Of a DNA stretch of 22,917 nt, positions 1 to 8,410 are shown piece by piece. Source of the stretch: Campylobacterales bacterium (GTDB lineage Bacteria; Campylobacterota; Campylobacteria; Campylobacterales; SZUA-545); NCBI GenBank assembly GCA_025800305.1, contig JAOXRY010000219.1, positions 1 to 22,917 of the forward strand, in the 5' to 3' direction. Under the pieces are notes generated by a model, which was not told the origin of the DNA, ran no database searches, and saw nothing but the letters and a program-made list of their open reading frames with translations. How positions within the stretch are numbered: the stretch's first letter is position 1; each line of letters begins with the position of its first letter. Both the position numbers and the translations under genes were made by a program.

Positions 1-643
1 CAGTTGTCAATCCGTCTAAAGTGGTATTATCACCAAAACTAAAAAGAGTTAAAGAACCAAAATTATAAATGCTTCTGTTTGTCTTTGGATCTTTTAAATG
101 TCCAGGTCTTCTTTTGTTTCCGCTGGTTGATATACTAAGATCTTTTTTTCTACCTTTAAAGTGAAAAATAAGTTTTCCTTCATTTTTAGGATCTTCTATA
201 TAGCCGTTACAGATATCTAAACATCTAATATCTCCACTGGCTGATATTGTTCCTGCTTCTATATTTAAAGATCTCCACTTTTTAGCTATCTTATCAACAG
301 CAAAACCTTTGGCTATACCACCAAAGTCAAGGGTGTTTTTCCCTCTAAATGAGATATTAAAATATCCATTGGAAAGCTTTTTTATCTCCTTACTTTTTTT
401 TATCAGATCTAAAGTCTCTTTTGAAAGTTTAGATTTTGAGTTTTTGTTATATAAAGAAACCTCAGAAGTTGATTTGTAAGTAGAGAGCTTATTGTCAAGA
501 TCTTTAAAGATTTTAAAGCCTTGATTTATAGCATCATTAGATGATGACTGTAATGTTATAAGAGTTCCCATATGAAGCTGGGTTCTGTTAAACCCAGCTA
601 ATAATGAGACAGAAAAAATAACTAAAAAAGCAATTTTTCTCAT
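1..643 (-). CDS. apbE: ApbE-family FAD:protein FMN transferase, 3' part cut by window edge
   Basis: Reading the minus strand from the ATG at 643 gives 214 codons without a stop up to the window edge, so the C-terminus is missing (family members have about 300 residues or more). Residues 1-16 form a signal peptide (MRKIAFLVIFSVSLLAG), so the product should act outside the cytoplasm; no lipobox cysteine is seen. ApbE hallmarks in order are MGTLITL (25-31), an LSTYK...SEVSLYN segment (53-66), the flavin-binding LDFGGIAKGFAVD (105-117), SASGDIR (134-140) and SISTSGN...HLKDPKTNR (170-190). Known family members attach FMN to Thr/Ser of redox proteins using FAD. The target here is unknown. The ATG directly follows the porin stop (TAAATG), so it is the last visible gene of the minus-strand operon. 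The family is very likely; the physiological role is inference. Confidence 0.9.
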   Translation of the reverse strand, partial: MRKIAFLVIFSVSLLAGFNRTQLHMGTLITLQSSSNDAINQGFKIFKDLDNKLSTYKSTSEVSLYNKNSKSKLSKETLDLIKKSKEIKKLSNGYFNISFRGKNTLDFGGIAKGFAVDKIAKKWRSLNIEAGTISASGDIRCLDICNGYIEDPKNEGKLIFHFKGRKKDLSISTSGNKRRPGHLKDPKTNRSIYNFGSLTLFSFGDNTTLDGLTT

Positions 644-1984
644 TTAGAATAGATAGCCTATAGAGAGATATGTCCACTCTTGATCTTTTCCAGAACCTCT
701 ATCATTGGAGTGGACTGTATGATCCATCCTTAAAACAACTGTATATGTAGGATAGTAAGCTAAACCATAAGTTTGTTGTGTATATTTACTATTTGGATGG
801 GCTTCTTCGTAAGAGACAAAACCTGTTTTAAGATCTTTGTTTACATCCATATCTAACATCTCAATCTCATAAAAAGGATAAAGTTTTCCTTTTCCTCCAA
901 CCATTGGCATAATGTTATAACCAGCAGTTAAATATGTACCAGAAACTTTTCCAGCTCTTGATCCATTGGCTTTTCTATAAGTATCAGCTTCTGCAGTGTT
1001 TCCTTTTTCATCAAGTTCTGTAGCTTTAGTACTGTCATCTAATCCAAGATTTGTATTGTCTCCAAGAGTACCAACTGTATGGGCAAACTTAATATCTAGC
1101 CCATGAAGCTTATAAATGGCGTGAATATCCCACATTGTTACTTTTGCGTCAACATTTGTTGTAGTTTTATCTCCTGTATTTCCAGAGAAAAAGGAAAATC
1201 CAGCATTTAATCCATCTACACCTGTATAGTCAAGTCTTCCTGTGTAACCATAATTATCAGTAGGTTGCATGATTCCCATTCGTCCTTTACCAATAAAAGT
1301 ACCAATTTCATATTTACTAGCGTCAGGAGCTGTAACAATACCTGCATAATAGCTTAGGTGTTTTGTAAAATTACCATAAGATAAGATACCATTTGTATGC
1401 CATGTTGAAGGAATGATTTTAGTCTCAACAGTTGGTCGTTCTGTAGTAAGGTATTGTGGTGGTTCGTGGTTTAGGTTAATATTCCCCATAGGAACTAATA
1501 CATGACCAACCCTAATGTTATATTTTGGGTTTAACAGAAAATCAACATATGAAAACTCAATAATTGTGTAACCTTGGTAATCATCATGATCATTAGCCCC
1601 ACCATGCTCAAATTCAATCTCTGTATTCATTACTATCCAGTCGTTGAACTTATAACCTATGTAAGGGATAAATCTTAAAACTTCCGTTGTATTTTTTGGA
1701 TCTGTATCTTGATTGTGTTTCCAATACATCTCTCCATAACCACCTATAGAGAGTTTATTTTTAGAGTTATAAACTTTACTGGCAGCAACACCAAGTCCAC
1801 TTACACTTTTATATTCCCAATCAGGAAGTTCTACTTTGTTTCTTACATCTTGAATCTCATCTAAAAGTAGAGATTGTGTCTCTTGAAGTTCTTTAATTTG
1901 CTGTTTTAATGCTTTAATATCTTTTGCCTCACTGGCAAAAAGAAAACTTGACAATGCAAGGGAAAGAAGTATTTTTCTCTTCAT
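644..1984 (-). CDS. outer-membrane beta-barrel porin with N-terminal coiled coil
   Basis: This 446-residue protein has a signal peptide (residues 1-20, ending FASEA) and a lysine/glutamate/leucine-rich coiled-coil stretch at about 22-51. A long barrel-like region of alternating aromatic and polar residues follows, opening with SIGGYGEMYW (79-88), and the C-terminus is YLSIGYLF, with the terminal Phe typical of outer-membrane barrels. The coiled coil plus barrel layout is common in Campylobacterota porins. I see no residues that fix a substrate. Its start overlaps the hydroxylase stop by one base (TAATG), and its stop abuts the ApbE start, so it is co-transcribed with the iron/redox genes. A channel for iron chelates, heme or another small molecule is possible by context but unproven. 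It could also be classed loosely with phosphate-selective or DcaP-like porins. Confidence 0.8.
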   Translation of the reverse strand: MKRKILLSLALSSFLFASEAKDIKALKQQIKELQETQSLLLDEIQDVRNKVELPDWEYKSVSGLGVAASKVYNSKNKLSIGGYGEMYWKHNQDTDPKNTTEVLRFIPYIGYKFNDWIVMNTEIEFEHGGANDHDDYQGYTIIEFSYVDFLLNPKYNIRVGHVLVPMGNINLNHEPPQYLTTERPTVETKIIPSTWHTNGILSYGNFTKHLSYYAGIVTAPDASKYEIGTFIGKGRMGIMQPTDNYGYTGRLDYTGVDGLNAGFSFFSGNTGDKTTTNVDAKVTMWDIHAIYKLHGLDIKFAHTVGTLGDNTNLGLDDSTKATELDEKGNTAEADTYRKANGSRAGKVSGTYLTAGYNIMPMVGGKGKLYPFYEIEMLDMDVNKDLKTGFVSYEEAHPNSKYTQQTYGLAYYPTYTVVLRMDHTVHSNDRGSGKDQEWTYLSIGYLF

Positions 1985-2892
1985 TATTTAAAATCCTTTT
2001 TTATATTTTTTATTGGTAGAATCATTGATTGAATTAATGAGTCATATTGATAGCTTTCTATTCCGTATTTTAGCTTTTTTTTTATTGTTTTTGATTTATT
2101 TAATGTTCCAAAAATATTATCCCAAAAAGAGAATATCGCACCAAAATTACTGTGGTGCTCTTTTGGATTTTTACTGTGATGAATTTGGTGCATAAAAGGA
2201 GAGATAAAAATATTCTCAATCCAATCATAATATTTTAATTCTATGTGAGAGTGTCTTAGGTTTGACCCTGCCAATCCAAAAAAAAGTGTTCCAAGACCTA
2301 TTCCATAAAACGTTACAGGTTGAATGATCATTTCAAATTGATAGATATAAAGTGATGTAACAACACCAATTACAGTTATCTTTTGCAATCCAAAAAGAAT
2401 ATACTCAATAGGATGGGTTCGATAAAGGGTAATTGGAGTTAGAGATGTTGCACTGTGATGAAACTTATGACAATCCCAAAGAAATTTATTTTTGTGCATT
2501 GCTTTGTGAATAAAGTAGTAGGATAAATCCAATAGTACAATGACTATTAAAGTGTAAGAAATCAATATGGTCGCTTTAGATAGATTTAGTTCAACAGGAG
2601 TGTAAATATCGTAAAGACTATTGACTAAAAAAACATTAAATTTACTTTGAGAAAATAGAGGAAGAATAAGAAAATAGTTAATCCAAAAACCTATAAAAAA
2701 CCAAATATAATCAATCTTTGCAGAGTGAGACAACCAGTGTTTTCCTCCAAGAAACTCAAAAAAACTTTTATTTTTTCTATCTCTAAAAAAAAGAAAAAGA
2801 GTAATAAAAAAAGCAGTAAGTAAAAAGAGCCAATAGATCCTTTGGGTAGGATCTATAAAAGCTCTTAAGGGGTTTGTAATAGTTTCAAACAT
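1984..2892 (-). CDS. membrane-bound fatty acid hydroxylase / sterol desaturase family protein
   Basis: The protein has 302 residues and several hydrophobic segments (about 19-37, 62-82, 107-128 and 170-210). The di-iron histidine clusters of the fatty-acid-hydroxylase/sterol-desaturase superfamily are all visible: HKAMH (129-133), HKFHH (142-146), an isolated His160, HQIHH (235-239) and HH at 246-247. Family members use a non-heme di-iron centre to hydroxylate or desaturate lipid-like substrates at the membrane. The substrate here cannot be read from sequence. It begins 5 bases after the second imelysin gene and no clear Shine-Dalgarno lies directly upstream, so translation is probably coupled. 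It ends in a TAATG overlap with the porin gene. Its placement among iron-regulated heme-protein genes is unusual; an iron-dependent enzyme modifying an envelope lipid is one reading. Confidence 0.88.
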   Translation of the reverse strand: MFETITNPLRAFIDPTQRIYWLFLLTAFFITLFLFFRDRKNKSFFEFLGGKHWLSHSAKIDYIWFFIGFWINYFLILPLFSQSKFNVFLVNSLYDIYTPVELNLSKATILISYTLIVIVLLDLSYYFIHKAMHKNKFLWDCHKFHHSATSLTPITLYRTHPIEYILFGLQKITVIGVVTSLYIYQFEMIIQPVTFYGIGLGTLFFGLAGSNLRHSHIELKYYDWIENIFISPFMHQIHHSKNPKEHHSNFGAIFSFWDNIFGTLNKSKTIKKKLKYGIESYQYDSLIQSMILPIKNIKKDFK

Positions 2893-2897
2893 GAAGA

Positions 2898-3971
2898 TTA
2901 AAACGTAGAATCTCCATCGTTGGTAAATTGCATATCTGATGTTACGGACATTAATGTATTTATATTTGTATTGTAAACTTTTTCCAGCTCTTGTAATGAT
3001 TTAAAAGCGGCTTCAACATCAGCAAAATCATTTGTACAAGCATCATAAAGAGAGCCATCTATAGCTTTTAACTTACTCATAGTGTCATCAAATGCAGCTA
3101 TAACCTTATCATTATTGTTAGAGTAACCGTTTTCAATTAGCATATCATCAAGTCCAAGACCTGTGCCTCCCTTATAGAGGTTTTTAATTCCCTCCAGTAA
3201 AGCTATTGCCTCTTCTTTTGAATATTCTGATGAAGGTGATTCTGTTTTTGAAGGAATCTTTGTTGGAGCGTCCACGATTAAACCAGCAGGACGACCTATA
3301 TGTTCATCTTTTAGTCTTCCAATATATTCAAAAAGTCTATTGGCAATATAAAATACACTTGTTTGTTCTGTACTTTTTATTTCTGTAAGTTTTCCACTAG
3401 TGCTCCAGTGTTTTTTAATAGAGTCTGCAGCAATGATTAGCTGGTCTGCTTCGGCTGCTCCTAGTGATGATTTTTCGCTATCAGTATAGCTATGTTGGTG
3501 AGAAGCACCATCTTCTCCAAAAACTTTCCAAGGAGAAAAAAGAATATATTCTAGTTTATCTATTCCTCTATCTCTATCTCTACCGTTTTTCCCCATTCTC
3601 CATGCATCCATTGCTGTGTAGATTGGCTGATATATGTTATTGGACATAGTTACTGTATAGTAGCCATTTGCAGAAGAGTTATTACTTTTATCTGTTTCTA
3701 AAATTGGCTGAAGTTTTTTATAGCTTGTTGCTACAGCTCTCCAGTTTGCTTTGGCATTTGTTTCATTGTAAGTTTCTAGACTTGCTTTTAAGGTTTGACT
3801 TTTTGTTTTAAAATCATCGGCAAGTGCACCTACTAGTGAAGCGTAATTATCAAGCATAGCAGATTTACTATACGTTTGGTTTTCTCCACCACTAGATGAG
3901 TCATCTCCACCACAACCTACAAAAATTACACTAGCTAAAGCAATAGAAATCAAAGTGTTGATTTTTTTCAT
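2898..3971 (-). CDS. imelysin-family (peptidase M75-like) lipoprotein, divergent metal motif
   Basis: A 357-residue predicted lipoprotein. The signal peptide ends in the lipobox VGC with Cys20, followed by a Gly/Ser/Asp linker. The body is helical and shows imelysin features: NWRAVATSYKKLQPI (76-90), RDRGIDKLEYILFSPW (133-148) and KDEHIGRPAGL (221-231). The family GxHxxE metal motif appears here as GIDKLE (136-141), so the His is replaced by Asp138 while Glu141 stays. Relatives are periplasmic or outer-membrane iron-uptake-associated proteins; peptidase activity is doubtful for most. A good ribosome site (AGAGGAAAA) precedes the ATG. The gene is 11 bases after the DUF1111 stop. The pairing imelysin, DUF1111, imelysin matches the Fur-controlled icmP neighbourhood of Pseudomonas. 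The family call is firm; the function is inference. Confidence 0.88.
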   Translation of the reverse strand: MKKINTLISIALASVIFVGCGGDDSSSGGENQTYSKSAMLDNYASLVGALADDFKTKSQTLKASLETYNETNAKANWRAVATSYKKLQPILETDKSNNSSANGYYTVTMSNNIYQPIYTAMDAWRMGKNGRDRDRGIDKLEYILFSPWKVFGEDGASHQHSYTDSEKSSLGAAEADQLIIAADSIKKHWSTSGKLTEIKSTEQTSVFYIANRLFEYIGRLKDEHIGRPAGLIVDAPTKIPSKTESPSSEYSKEEAIALLEGIKNLYKGGTGLGLDDMLIENGYSNNNDKVIAAFDDTMSKLKAIDGSLYDACTNDFADVEAAFKSLQELEKVYNTNINTLMSVTSDMQFTNDGDSTF

Positions 3972-3982
3972 TTTTCCTCTTT

Positions 3983-5404
3983 TTATAACTGATTTAAAAA
4001 TTTTATCAGATCTTCTCTATCTGATTTTTTAAGACTCATAAAGTCTTCTTTAATTTTTTGAGCCTCACCACCATGCCAAAGAACAGCCTCTTCTATATCT
4101 CTAGCTCTTCCATCATGGAGAAAATCTGTAGCTCCAGAAGTTGCTTTCTTATAGCCAATACCCCAAAGTGGCTGAGTTCTCCATTCACTACCTTGTGCTA
4201 AAAACTCAGATCTTTTGTCTGATAGTTCTTCTCCCATATCATGAAGAAGTAGATCTGAATAAGGACGGACTACAATTCCATCTTTAGTTACGAATCTGTC
4301 CACATGACATTTAACACAGCCTATGTTGTTAAAGATCTCTTTACCTTTTTTATTTGTTTTTTTAGGAATAGGAACTTTATGGCTACTTATATATTTTGCA
4401 ACAGCGTCAAGCCTTTCCATCGTAGCGTCATGTTCAAACCTTGCAAGTTTAGACATTTTTAGACACTCTGTTTGAGACGGGGTACAGTTTTCTTTAGGAA
4501 AATAAGGTGTTGTGATTCCCATATCGTTATTAAAAGCTGCTGCGGATTGATGTTTGTGAGTTGGTGCTGATGCTTTCCATGTGAATCTACCTAACTCTGT
4601 TTTTCCAGTTGCAGGAGAATAAACCCATTGAGCTTTTCCGCTGATTCCATCATTATCTTTATCTTGAATATCTTCATTTTTTAGAATATCTTCTTTTTTA
4701 ATATTGTTAAGGTGACCCATTCCTACCAAAGAAGAAGCGATTCTTGCTGATATAACAGTATTTTTATCAAGTGCTCCATAATTAAGCTCTTTCACACTGT
4801 ATTGAGGTACTCTAAGAGATTTTTTTTCTCCATCTGGATAGACAATTTCTTTTTCTGTATATTTAACAACAGGCTTTCCTTCTGGTAAAGTTGGCATTGT
4901 TGATGAAATACTAAATTGTGCCCCATAAACAGGATCTGGTACAAATCCTGCAGTTTTAGAATTTTCAATTTCTTCTGGTGAAAAATTGTCTATTTTAGAT
5001 AATCTAAATAGAAAAGATCTATGAAGTGTTTTTCCATCTTCTCCAAAAACTTTACCACTTCCATTATTTGGATGACAATGTCTACAAGTATTTGCGTTAA
5101 AAAGTGGTCCTAACCCATCTCTAGCAGTAGTAGCACTAGGAGCTTCTACCCAAGGAATCCTAAAAAAACTTTGACCTAATAAAACCTTATCTAATTCATC
5201 ATTGGTTAAATCAGATATTTTATTGGACAAAGCCTCCTTACAGGTTGAGTCTTTATTTATAAAGTATTTGTTAAGTGTTTTTTTTGAGTTTTTTGTGACT
5301 ATTGGTGTTTGAATTTTTTGCTCTTTATTGCAAAAAGTAAATATAGCAAATCCAATTAAACCAATGAATGTTCCTGCTATAAGAATTGTTTTCTTTTGTT
5401 TCAT
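3983..5404 (-). CDS. DUF1111 di-heme c-type cytochrome (putative thiol oxidoreductase)
   Basis: The protein has 473 residues with an N-terminal hydrophobic anchor or signal (6-24) and two heme-attachment motifs, CRHCH at 107-111 and CVKCH at 363-367. Family signatures are clear: DKDNDGISGKAQW (248-260), DLLLHDMG (384-391) and FLHDGRARDIEEAVLWHGGEA (429-447 and onward). Such proteins are periplasmic di-heme oxidoreductases related to cytochrome c peroxidases; their substrate is not established. The family is typically encoded beside imelysin genes in iron-responsive operons, as here between two of them. An AGAGG ribosome site lies 5 bases before the ATG. The gene begins 50 bases beyond a terminator hairpin that follows the upstream imelysin gene. 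It is therefore expressed either by partial read-through or from a weak promoter in the AT-rich gap. Confidence 0.92.
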   Translation of the reverse strand: MKQKKTILIAGTFIGLIGFAIFTFCNKEQKIQTPIVTKNSKKTLNKYFINKDSTCKEALSNKISDLTNDELDKVLLGQSFFRIPWVEAPSATTARDGLGPLFNANTCRHCHPNNGSGKVFGEDGKTLHRSFLFRLSKIDNFSPEEIENSKTAGFVPDPVYGAQFSISSTMPTLPEGKPVVKYTEKEIVYPDGEKKSLRVPQYSVKELNYGALDKNTVISARIASSLVGMGHLNNIKKEDILKNEDIQDKDNDGISGKAQWVYSPATGKTELGRFTWKASAPTHKHQSAAAFNNDMGITTPYFPKENCTPSQTECLKMSKLARFEHDATMERLDAVAKYISSHKVPIPKKTNKKGKEIFNNIGCVKCHVDRFVTKDGIVVRPYSDLLLHDMGEELSDKRSEFLAQGSEWRTQPLWGIGYKKATSGATDFLHDGRARDIEEAVLWHGGEAQKIKEDFMSLKKSDREDLIKFLNQL

Positions 5405-5454
5405 CTTGCCTCTTTTCTATTTAAAATCAAATATATTTAACTTTAAATAAAAAA

Positions 5455-5476
5455 GTCCCAAGAATTTTCTTGGGAC
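5455..5476 (-). terminator. rho-independent terminator after imelysin gene (probable attenuator)
   Basis: A perfect 10-bp inverted repeat (GTCCCAAGAA / TTCTTGGGAC) with a 2-base loop is followed on the minus strand by a T-rich run (TTTTTTATTT, plus-strand positions 5445-5454). It lies 20 bases after the stop of the 5497-6933 gene and before the DUF1111 gene. It probably ends most transcripts of the imelysin gene, making that product more abundant than those encoded downstream. Confidence 0.88.
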
Positions 5477-5496
5477 AAGTTTTGGTTATAAAAAAC

Positions 5497-6933
5497 TTAG
5501 AAATTTTTTAAATCACCTGTTTCTTCACCATCTGTTACATCACTTGATGTTAATGTGATACCATAAGCTGAAGCTACTTCAATCATAAGATCTCCTAGCT
5601 CTCTCATTTTATTTTTTGTGTCATAAGCATTTTGTCTATTAACACTATTTGTTTTAATTTGATAATCAAAATGCTCACTTGTTGCTGCTGCTACATTGAT
5701 GTGATCAACACCAGCATCAATCTCTCTAATAAGTTTTTTGATTTTGATTTGTGTATCTGGTAGAGCAATATCTAACATACCAGTATCAAGAAGCATCATT
5801 TTGAATCCCTCATAGTTTGTTGCAATATCTCTATGAGTATTATCAGAGAAACAACTATGCTCATCTTCTTCACTTGGAGTTTGAATTGCAACTGCCATTC
5901 TCTCATTAGCTAATTCAGATTTGATAAATGTTCCCATACCACCCATTATTTTTGTTAAAGCTTGAGTCTCTGTAAGGTTATTTGCTCCTGTAGTATGAGC
6001 TGTTACACCACTATGAGAACTAGCGAATGCTCGGTAGTAACTAGTTGCAGAATCTGCCCACGCATTTTTCATTTCTTCTAAATGATCTGTTAAAAGATCC
6101 GTTACTGCATTTAAGTATGCTTTTCTTGCAGCAACAGCATTTGCTTTGTTTGAATCGCTTGTGTGACCTGTTGTGTAGTCTTTGTATGATCTGTTACCTG
6201 CTTGTAAAGGTCCCTCTGTTGCTGTAGGGTGACCTGCTGAAGTACCAGAATAGTCTTGATCTTGACCCCAAAGCATAAATTCAATCGCGTGGTATCCTGT
6301 AAACACATTAGCATCCCCAGCAAACTCATTAATTGTTTCTAGTTTTGCTTTTGTAATATCTCCTAGAGCACTAATTGTATGTGTAGTTGAACCATCTGTA
6401 ACACTAAAGTCTAGACCAATGATTGTTCCAGTAACTCCTGTTGCTGACGCTCCTGTTCCTGTGTAGTCAATACCTTTTTCATCCAGTGGCCAAGCATTCA
6501 TAAGTCCTTCTGGTGCTTCATAAGTTGTTTTAACCCATCCATCTTCATCTGCATCAATTGGACCTTGTGAAAGTCTAAAAATTTCTGTTAAACCGTAAGA
6601 CTCTCTAGCTTTTAGCCATGCAGCTTTTGCAGCTTTTAAATTATCTTCACTAGGTGTTGTTGTAAAAGTTGTAATTGCAGTTTCTAAAAGAACACCGTCA
6701 TCATAAGCTGCTTGATAAAGTGCTTGAGCCTTATCTGCATATGCTTTAACTACATCTTGTTTATTTGTAGCAGTAGCTGCTTTAGTTTTAATTTCTATAG
6801 AACCAGCATTTACACCTGCTGTACCAGCAGCTCCAGCTGCACCATCTTTGCCATCATCTTGGCAACCTACTGTAAATAGAGCTGTACCTAAAAGTAAACT
6901 AGCAACAGCAACACTTAATTTTGATTTTTTCAT
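5497..6933 (-). CDS. imelysin-family lipoprotein (IcmP-like), Fur-box controlled
   Basis: A 478-residue lipoprotein with lipobox VGC (Cys24), followed by a short collagen-like linker (DGKDGAAGAAGTAG, 27-40). The canonical imelysin metal motif is intact: GYHAIEFMLWGQD starts at 213, giving G213, H215 and E218 of GxHxxE. AAWLKARESYGLTEIFR (104-120) is the usual N-terminal family segment. The founding relatives include the insulin-cleaving IcmP of Pseudomonas and iron-regulated IrpA-type proteins, placed in the outer membrane or periplasm. A strong ribosome site (AAGGAG) precedes the ATG. A near-perfect Fur box lies 27 bases upstream of the start, with terminators on both sides, so this gene has its own iron-repressed promoter. 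A role in uptake or handling of ferric iron or heme is inferred from family and regulation. Confidence 0.92.
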   Translation of the reverse strand: MKKSKLSVAVASLLLGTALFTVGCQDDGKDGAAGAAGTAGVNAGSIEIKTKAATATNKQDVVKAYADKAQALYQAAYDDGVLLETAITTFTTTPSEDNLKAAKAAWLKARESYGLTEIFRLSQGPIDADEDGWVKTTYEAPEGLMNAWPLDEKGIDYTGTGASATGVTGTIIGLDFSVTDGSTTHTISALGDITKAKLETINEFAGDANVFTGYHAIEFMLWGQDQDYSGTSAGHPTATEGPLQAGNRSYKDYTTGHTSDSNKANAVAARKAYLNAVTDLLTDHLEEMKNAWADSATSYYRAFASSHSGVTAHTTGANNLTETQALTKIMGGMGTFIKSELANERMAVAIQTPSEEDEHSCFSDNTHRDIATNYEGFKMMLLDTGMLDIALPDTQIKIKKLIREIDAGVDHINVAAATSEHFDYQIKTNSVNRQNAYDTKNKMRELGDLMIEVASAYGITLTSSDVTDGEETGDLKNF

Positions 6934-6960
6934 AAAAACTCCTTATTGTTTATGTTTAAT

Positions 6961-6979
6961 AATGATAATAGTTATCATT
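6961..6979 (-). promoter_or_regulatory. Fur box upstream of the imelysin gene
   Basis: AATGATAATAGTTATCATT is an 8+8 perfect inverted repeat around a 3-base centre and closely follows the classical Fur consensus of GATAAT-type units. It lies 27 bases before the imelysin ATG. A plausible minus-strand -10 element (TATACT, plus positions 6990-6995) sits just upstream, so a bound Fur protein would cover the transcription start. Iron repression is the expected outcome. Confidence 0.88.
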
Positions 6980-7044
6980 TTAAAGTGAAAGTATAGATCT
7001 TATAATCTTAATAGAAACTTAATTCTTTTAGATGAGATAAAAGG

Positions 7045-7082
7045 AAAAAAAGAAGAGGTTGATTATTATATAACCTCTTCTT
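7045..7082 (-). terminator. rho-independent terminator of the MauG/peroxidase gene
   Basis: On the minus strand, AAGAAGAGGTT (7072-7082) pairs with AACCTCTTCTT (7050-7060) across an 11-base loop and runs into a T tract (7045-7051). It sits 6 bases past the stop of the gene at 7089, and separates that transcript from the Fur-controlled imelysin promoter. Confidence 0.88.
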
Positions 7083-7088
7083 AACTTT

Positions 7089-8366
7089 CTAGTTTCCTAG
7101 TTCTCCTTCTGGAGCTAACTCTGGAAGTAAATGCTCATATTTTTTATCTGTAAGAAGTCTTAGAAAAGCTTCTAAGGCTTTTATTTTTGTATCAGTTAGT
7201 TGATTCTGGGTAAGATCTGCATGGTTTATAGTTGAGTTGTGATCATTATTCCCCCAAGGTTTTCCTGTTTCAGGATTATTAGGTCTGTCCCCAGATCCTC
7301 CTACGTGATCATAAAATTCCAGTACAGTTCTTAATTTTTTAAATACTCCGTTACTCATATATGGTCCTGTAACAGCAATATTTCTTAAGGTTGGAACTTT
7401 TGCTTTTCCAAGATGTGCTGACCAATTGGAGTCACTACTTTTTACAGTATTTCCTAGACCTAAAAATTTAGCACTAGCATCTTGCAGACCTAAATCAACT
7501 CTTTTATTCATTGCTGAGATATTTCTTGGTGTACCGATGTTTTCATATTCAAAGTTTGTAAATAGTTCTTTAGAAGAAGCTTCACTGGTTGAATTTAAAG
7601 AGTGGCACTTAACACAAGAAGTATTTGCTGTTGAGAAAAACAGTGAATAACCTAAGTCCTCTTCCATTGTCATCTGATAATGATCTGGGTGGGATGAAGA
7701 TAGTTTAGATCTATCATATTTTGAATCAAATGGTGCAAATTCTGAAGTTTTTTCAAATTTTCCAATTGCTTCTGCCATAGATTCATAGGAAGCATTTATG
7801 TCATCAAAAATATTTTCTCCATATAAAGCTTTAAAGGCTTTAATATATTCTGGATTTTCTTTAATTCTATCAACTACAGCATTTTTATTAGCCATTTGCA
7901 TTTCTGCACCATCAAGAGGTGGACCTCCAGCCTGTGCTTTTAAAGTTGAAGCTCTACCATCCCAAAATTGCCCACCTTTATAGGTTCCATCTGCTTGTTT
8001 TTCAAACTCTGGGCTGAACTGTGCATACGAAGCAGTAGGAGCATTTCTTCCACCAAGTGAAGTTCCATCACTTCCAACAGAAAAAGCACCATGAATAAAG
8101 ACACTTTGGTCTCTACAGTCTTCATTGAAACGAGCATCTACAAATCCATGGTTTGCATTATGACAAGTGTTACAAGATACATTTCTATTTAAAGAGATTG
8201 TTTTATCAAAAAATAGAGATTCTCCTAAACCTTCTTTTGTTGAAAGATTAAAATCTCTGGTTACATCTTCGTTACCACAAGTTGTTGAGTTACTATCATC
8301 AGAACTACAACCTAAAAAAAGCGTTGCTAAAACCAAAGATGTAGCCAAATATTTTGTTTGTTTCAT
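7089..8366 (-). CDS. di-heme cytochrome c peroxidase / MauG-family lipoprotein
   Basis: The preferred start is the ATG at 8366, giving 425 residues. AAAGGA stands 6 bases before it, and it yields a clean lipoprotein signal (MKQTKYLATS... LGC, Cys20). An ATG two codons earlier (8372) abuts the ribosome site, and an in-frame ATG at 8405 would add a non-signal extension. Two heme motifs are visible, CNTCH at 65-69 and CVKCH at 251-255. The CCP/MauG landmarks FWDGRA (135-140), ENIGTPRN (275-282) and KVPTLRNIAVTGPYMSNG (323-340) follow, with Met337 in the position that ligates the high-potential heme in classical enzymes. Likely a periplasmic or outer-membrane-anchored hydrogen peroxide reductase or related di-heme oxidase. 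It has a private terminator and shares a divergent, Fur-like control region with the ABC transporter operon. Confidence 0.9.
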   Translation of the reverse strand: MKQTKYLATSLVLATLFLGCSSDDSNSTTCGNEDVTRDFNLSTKEGLGESLFFDKTISLNRNVSCNTCHNANHGFVDARFNEDCRDQSVFIHGAFSVGSDGTSLGGRNAPTASYAQFSPEFEKQADGTYKGGQFWDGRASTLKAQAGGPPLDGAEMQMANKNAVVDRIKENPEYIKAFKALYGENIFDDINASYESMAEAIGKFEKTSEFAPFDSKYDRSKLSSSHPDHYQMTMEEDLGYSLFFSTANTSCVKCHSLNSTSEASSKELFTNFEYENIGTPRNISAMNKRVDLGLQDASAKFLGLGNTVKSSDSNWSAHLGKAKVPTLRNIAVTGPYMSNGVFKKLRTVLEFYDHVGGSGDRPNNPETGKPWGNNDHNSTINHADLTQNQLTDTKIKALEAFLRLLTDKKYEHLLPELAPEGELGN

Positions 8367-8410
8367 AGTCATTCCTTTTAAGTGACTTTTACTTATGAAT
8401 AGCAAAAATT

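Noticed and set aside
6111..6329. Minus-strand 72-codon frame inside the imelysin gene, and a plus-strand frame at 6045-6227
   Set aside because: Both lie wholly inside a well-supported lipoprotein gene, have no ribosome site and show low-complexity, leucine/glutamine-rich translations.
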